64,000 nucleotides of DNA from Ophiodon elongatus (taxonomy: Eukaryota > Chordata > Actinopteri > Perciformes > Hexagrammidae). This document shows, piece after piece, positions 59,370-64,000 of the stretch (the first letter of the stretch is position 1; each line of letters begins with the position of its first letter). The stretch lies in assembly GCA_016806645.1 (NCBI GenBank), contig JACSYO010001972.1, positions 1,245,501-1,309,500 on the forward strand, given 5' to 3'. The position numbers and the translations under genes were made by a program. Under the pieces are notes generated by a model that saw nothing but the letters and a program-made list of their open reading frames with translations, was not told the origin of the DNA and searched no databases.

Positions 59370-60182
59370 ACTTCAATGGCTCTCAGTGTTGACAGTCTTT
59401 CATCAGAGTTTGTCCAAATCAAGGAGCTCCAGCTTAAACTCCAGCCACAGGGAGCTCAAGAGAAGGATCGGTTGATGATCAACTGCAGCCTCCTGCGGTT
59501 TGTTTTCGGACAAGTGGGAAGAAGAGCCAATCGTGGACAGAAACACTGATGTCTCTGATGCATTTTTACAGTACTCTGATGGTGGGTCATTACGTGGAAC
59601 AGAAGCTGGCCCATCGGATGGCTTCGACCACCTAGGGCGGAATGAAACTCCTGTTGCAGCAGCTCAGTCAAGTGCCTTTTCAGTCCCTCCTTCAAGGCAC
59701 TATATTAAAGAGCTCCAGTGATTGCAGAAACATGGCTGCCATGCAGGAGGCAGGCAGCTATGGTTTAGATCGTATGGCCCAAGTTGACCCTACCATTGCC
59801 TTTTTGCTAGTATCACCGGATGAGGCTCTCAGGCCTGATGCCTGCTGTCCTCTCAGTGTGGACTCACTGACATAACATAGCAGCACGCATGAGGCATGTC
59901 AGTAAATACCTTTCTCAGCTTATACTGGCTCTCACTCAGATCCTGCAGGAACTAGCATCCCAAGTAGAGAAAGATGCCATTGAGCCTTTTGGATGGCATA
60001 CACAGCTAAGTGGCTCAAGGGAGTGGGGGATCTCCATGTCCTATCAGGGAGCAAGATGTGCATGAGCTGGTACCTGGATGGTTTCAGGGGTTACTCGCCC
60101 ACCAAATCCATCCAAACCAAGTAATTGAGTTGGCGGCATTGAGTCCATCAGGTTCATCAAAGGAGACAGAGCAGCTGAACTA
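59370..60182 (+). pseudogene. unrecognised decayed coding-like remnant
   Basis: Three plus-strand frames take over from one another: MALSVDSLSSEFVQIKELQL from 59376, then SDKWEEEPIVDRNTDVSDAF to a stop at 59719-59721, then a third frame with GSYGLDRMAQVDPTIAFLLV to 59875. A last piece reads HELVPGWFQGLLAHQ and ends SSKETEQLN with TAA near 60180. The residue make-up looks protein-like rather than low-complexity, and the frames join at plausible frameshift points. I do not recognise the family. It may be a retroelement or transposon protein, a processed pseudogene, or chance. It lies 200 bases from hAT copy 2. Confidence 0.3.
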
Positions 60183-61699
60183 AATTCATTGGTAAATATT
60201 TTTTTTTTCTTTTTCTGTTTAAAAGTGAGTCAGAGTGACATGACTGTGTTGTTGCACTAATGGAATTAGAGCAGTGAAAACGTACATTATGATAAATATC
60301 TACCAATTACAAATGGCAGTAACAATCTTTGCTAGTTTTGCTAGCTTTTCCAGTCATTCATTTATACTTCAGAATTTGTACTACGGAACTCTGTGTAAAG
60401 ATAACAGGACTCGTGATATCATCACCGTGCAATTCAGCAGACGGCGGTTAAACAATAACAGGGACGCACCTCACAGCTTTAACAGGCACGGAGGTCCACA
60501 TCTCCAGAATTTAATTCCGCCTAATGTCATTCTTTCACATCACATCTGGGGAGGCAACAACTGTCACTAGCAGCGCCGTTAAGTGAATGTGGGACCGTTG
60601 AGCGGTGGCAAACACAGCGCCATAAGCTCACTGTCCAAACAACACATTGCTCGCCTCGCTCGACACATTAGCAAACGAGTCATGTCTTGAGAACAGACAC
60701 AGAGCTGAAGAGCTCGTCTGAGGCAGGTGACAGGATGATAAGTGCCCATGATGGATCTTGTCTGTGTTCGAGCTGCACAATTGATTTGCTCTGAATGAGC
60801 TCTGTTTCATCAGCTAGTTCCTTTGCAATGTCACATCCATGCCTCGACATAATGTAGTCTTTCATAATACCATGCAGTCAATATCACAATTTGGATTCCA
60901 CGCGCAGACCTGCAGGGAGTAAGTCCAGGCTCTTGGTTTGGTAAGAATTGCAACCTACATTAACAGCAAGGAGATAAACTCATGCGTTGGCTCAGACGGA
61001 CCCATGCATCAGAGCTCATTGGGGTTATTGGCGTTCACAGGTCTGTGCGAGGGGTTATGGAAGAGAAATCAGATTTTGTGGGATTGCAACTTATTTCCCT
61101 GCAAAGCCAAAGCCTCCACAGAATCGCATTAGCAACAGCCGCAACGTGGAATCACAACGAATGCCTGGACACCGGACGAGGAACTGTGTGCACAGCCGGC
61201 CAAATGTGTTCGGAGTCAACTAGTCAAAGCCATGGTTCTTGGTCATAATAAACTGCACTTTATAGGGTTGATTCAGTGTAATGAATGAATAACAGTTAAC
61301 ATCTTTAAATATTATTTTTCTTTAAAAAATATTTGTATTGAGTTTTCTTTACTTTTTTTTAAGCATCAGTACAGTCAACATTAAAACATTTTCTCATTTC
61401 ATTGTGTGCGCTTCGCCACAGCACGAACATTCAGCATCTTCTCAACTTGTCATTAATGTCAATATGCCATTATGACTTGAGTTCCTATTAAAAAATATAC
61501 ATTTCTGAAGAGATACTTGCCTGTCTATTTTGTTTTCTGTATTATTAACAAGTTTGCCCATATCCTGTCATTTTTATAAGTTGCCCTTTGACACTGTACA
61601 TAATTTTTTATGGGGCACAATATGACATCAGTTCTCACTACATCAGATTTCCAATTAATTAATGCATACATTTTTTTTGCTAGTCATTATAGATAATAT
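60183..61699. other. no gene seen
   Basis: Frames of 60-98 codons without domains. The part after 61340 is AT-rich and may hold the eroded 3' part of the L1-type fragment that follows. Confidence 0.4.
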
Positions 61700-61990
61700 T
61701 AATTTCTTCATCTTTATTAACCTCTTTGAGCATTTCTACTTCTTCCAATATATATATCTGAGGGTCCCCTGTATAGAATTTCTGCAGTGTCCAACATATG
61801 GATATACATAAATATTATTCCAAAAATATTTAAAAAATATAAGTGTGTGCACTCCCAAAACATGTGTTTGAGATCTTTATTGTTTGTGCATTTAGGAGAT
61901 ACATTTGTATGGAACTGATGTAGCCTATATGGGGTATAATAAACACGTGCCATTTATTAAATTACAGGAGTATATGTTTGGTATTGATCT
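61700..61990 (-). mobile_element. L1-type LINE C-terminal fragment
   Basis: The minus frame 61717-61953 reads MARVYYTPYRLHQF, then SPKC, then HMFWECTHLYFL. This is the conserved end of L1/Tx1-group ORF2 proteins, where the text runs H-x-x-x-x-T-P-x-x-L-H-x-x and later C-x2-C ... H-M-x-W-x-C. One of the cysteines of the C-x2-C pair is lost through a small deletion. Two adjacent TAA codons precede the frame, so the fragment is dead. Ends were not defined. Confidence 0.65.
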
Positions 61991-62179
61991 GTTTTTTGTG
62001 GGTTTTGCAATATCCTTAAACATTCTAATATGAAACTATATATATTAATAGCTGCTATTTTAAGTAGCCGACAGTCATGGACAGATTATGAGACCACCAG
62101 ACCCCTAGACACAGCTATGTGAAAGCTGCTTCAGCCCTCCTACGTAAGACCCGTAAGACTGAATGAGACGCGTGCGTCA

Positions 62180-62610
62180 CTCTGTGGTCGTTTTGCGTAT
62201 CTTTGAACTCATTTTGCATCCCTTTGTTGTCGTTTTGGATCTCTTTGTGGTCATTTTGCATCCCTTTGTTGTCGTTTTGGATCTCTTTGTGGTCATTTTT
62301 GTCTCTTTGTGGTAGTTTTGCATCTCTAATTGGTTGTCTTGTATGTCTTTGTCATCATTTTGCAACTCTCTGTGGTTCTTTGCGTGTTTTTGTAGCTGCT
62401 TTGTGTTTTTGTGATTGTTTTGTGTGCCTTTGTATTCATATTGTATCTCCATGTGGTCATTTTGTATCTCTTTGTGGTAGTGTTGTGCGTTTTTGCGGTC
62501 GCTTTGTGTCTGTGGTTCTTTTGCATTTGTTTTTAGTCGTTCTGCATCTCTTTGTATTTCTTTTGCATGTCTTTGTAGTTGTTTTGTGTGTCTTTGTGGT
62601 CTCCATCCTG
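62180..62610. repeat. 21-bp minisatellite
   Basis: Degenerate tandem array of a 21-base unit, about GTCATTTTGCATCTCTTTGT plus G, roughly twenty copies. Near its start two units form a 42-base block that is repeated exactly. The 207-codon plus frame at 62203-62826 reads a 7-residue repeat (SFCIPLL, SFWISLW) that looks like a membrane protein but comes from the tandem array. Confidence 0.9.
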
Positions 62611-63696
62611 CCCCTGTGCACTGCCCTCTTGAAGCTTTACTATGAGTGTCAACGGTCTATCATTGGCCCCATTACAGCTCCTCCCAGAGAGTATATCCAC
62701 ACAGTTACGATGAGAATAGGTGTCATCCTAAAACGAGCGGTGCGACTGGAGGCAGGGAAGTGGAGCACTGCTGTGCTTAAGGTTACTGCTTGGCGGTGGG
62801 AACGAGGCTCCTGTGTGAAGCCATGATAAATAAAATGCAAGGGGAAGGCACTGTCTGTGCAATCCACCAGGATTAATGACCAGAGCACTACATAAAGTGA
62901 AATAGTTTATCTCAAGCCTAACAACATGAAACTTGTAAATGCGCCATGCCATTATTCTTTTCCAGGACTTTGCACTCGCGCTCATGTTGCATTCATGGTG
63001 TTCAGCCATTACGGATTCAGAAAGGAAAAATGCAGAAAACATTCTCCCCTTGGACTCTACATTGGCTGTTTGTCCAATCTATAGGTGGCTAGGGTGCTGC
63101 CTGTCTTCATACTTTGTGTCTTTTATGTTGAGAACTTGGCAGATTCACAATTCAGGCAGAGCGTTGTGTTTCATACACAATGCTTTCAAGGCTACGCCGG
63201 CGAGAAAGGGGCCGGATAACATCAATTCCACTCAATTTCCTTGAGACCTTGAAATGTGGGGCCCGCTTTTTGTCGCTTTTCTCTGCAAAATACTGAAGGA
63301 CGACTTTCAATCTTCACTTAAAAAACGAGTTCAGGTCTCTTTAAAACTGCTTGCTGATTGTATTGTATCGATGCAGGAAATTAGGATTTTGAAACCCGGT
63401 TAGTCAGATTTAGCAGAGCTTTGTCACCACTATCGCTTGATTCATTTAAGATTCTCCTCGAGACTGCACCGCTCAGCTTGGCTGCAACTGAACTGGAGAT
63501 TTTTATTTGATCAGGGACCCATTAGGGGGACTTTAGACAGGGGCTAAATGATTGAAGCCATGCGGCATTATTTTATAAAGGAACATGTTCTTACTGAGAT
63601 ATCAAACAAGCGCAATATGAAGTGTGTTTCAGTATCTATTTGGCCAAATAAATGGACTTACCTACTCTAGGTCCACTAGAGATTGTCTTGCCTTGG
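62611..63696. other. no gene seen
   Basis: Unique sequence. Frames of 79-104 codons on both strands have no recognisable domain. Confidence 0.45.
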
Positions 63697-63738
63697 GTCG
63701 TGTATGTGTGTGTGTGTGTGTGCGTGTGTGTGTGTGGG
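63697..63738. repeat. (TG)n microsatellite, interrupted
   Basis: About 18 TG units with GC interruptions. Confidence 0.9.
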
Positions 63739-64000
63739 CACGTGCATGCATGGGAGCACAATTACATCAAAGAAGTTCAGCTGTGGTAGCACAAATTCTT
63801 CTCACTGTTAGAGTGCATAGAATTAGCACACTGCCGGTGGCTATCCATTTTGTCTTTTTAATCAGTCCCATTGTGTCGAAGAAAGAAAGGAAATAGATGG
63901 ATGTATTCAGCCAGTCGATCTCCGCCTGCTTACCGCGCTGAAATGACTCATCACAAAGGAAAAAGGCCAAGGTCTGGTATCGGCCCCCGTCTTTATCCTT
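63739..64000. other. no gene seen
   Basis: Nothing recognisable to the window end. Confidence 0.5.

Overview
The window looks like ordinary nuclear DNA of a teleost fish, probably a percomorph. The reasons are the mix of repeats: L2-clade LINE 3' ends with the teleost-style tails, Rex1-type LINE tails followed by GATA repeats, several hAT DNA transposons, a tRNA-like SINE, many long CA/TG and TA microsatellites, and three minisatellites. There are no operons, bacterial-type genes, CRISPR arrays or phage genes. I found no host protein-coding exon that I can defend and no RNA gene. The many short open frames are chance frames, low-complexity frames across microsatellites, or pieces of transposons.

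Layout. 1-6.6 kb: a 43-bp exact direct repeat, two LINE 3' tails, two decayed hAT transposase pieces (1.4 kb, plus; 3.4-4.1 kb, minus), a 5'-truncated L2 LINE (4.6-5.5 kb, minus) and a 33-bp minisatellite. 9.0-11.5 kb: a LINE tail, a second 5'-truncated L2 LINE with a long open reverse-transcriptase C-terminal part, and one copy of a dispersed non-coding repeat. 14.5-16 kb: a 37-bp minisatellite and an L2 3' end. 17.6-23.3 kb: microsatellites, a G-rich cluster, two more L2 3' ends, and a TAATTA-rich stretch that may be a regulatory element. 23.3-36.5 kb: mostly unique sequence with one teleost repeat and a small minisatellite at 29 kb. 36.6-41.6 kb: the second copy of the dispersed repeat, a regulatory-looking block, an internally deleted LINE, and a BED-finger hAT remnant. 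43.1-50.2 kb: a complete non-autonomous hAT element (586 bp) and a complete-length but dead hAT element (2518 bp), each with a perfect 8-bp target-site duplication. 51.7 kb: five inverted CCAAT boxes exactly 31 bp apart. 52-59 kb: SINE, more repeat fragments, and an inverted near-identical partner of the 41-kb hAT remnant. 59.4-64 kb: an unrecognised decayed reading-frame remnant, an L1-type LINE fragment and a 21-bp minisatellite.

No set of genes here works together as a system. Functionally the window reads as an intergenic or intronic gene-poor tract with a history of hAT and LINE insertion and possibly some embedded regulatory DNA. The best-supported discoveries are the two hAT elements with intact target duplications and related ends, the inverted hAT pair with a sharply bounded nearly identical patch, and the 31-bp-phased CCAAT array. 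All family names rest on motif recognition from memory; no search was run.
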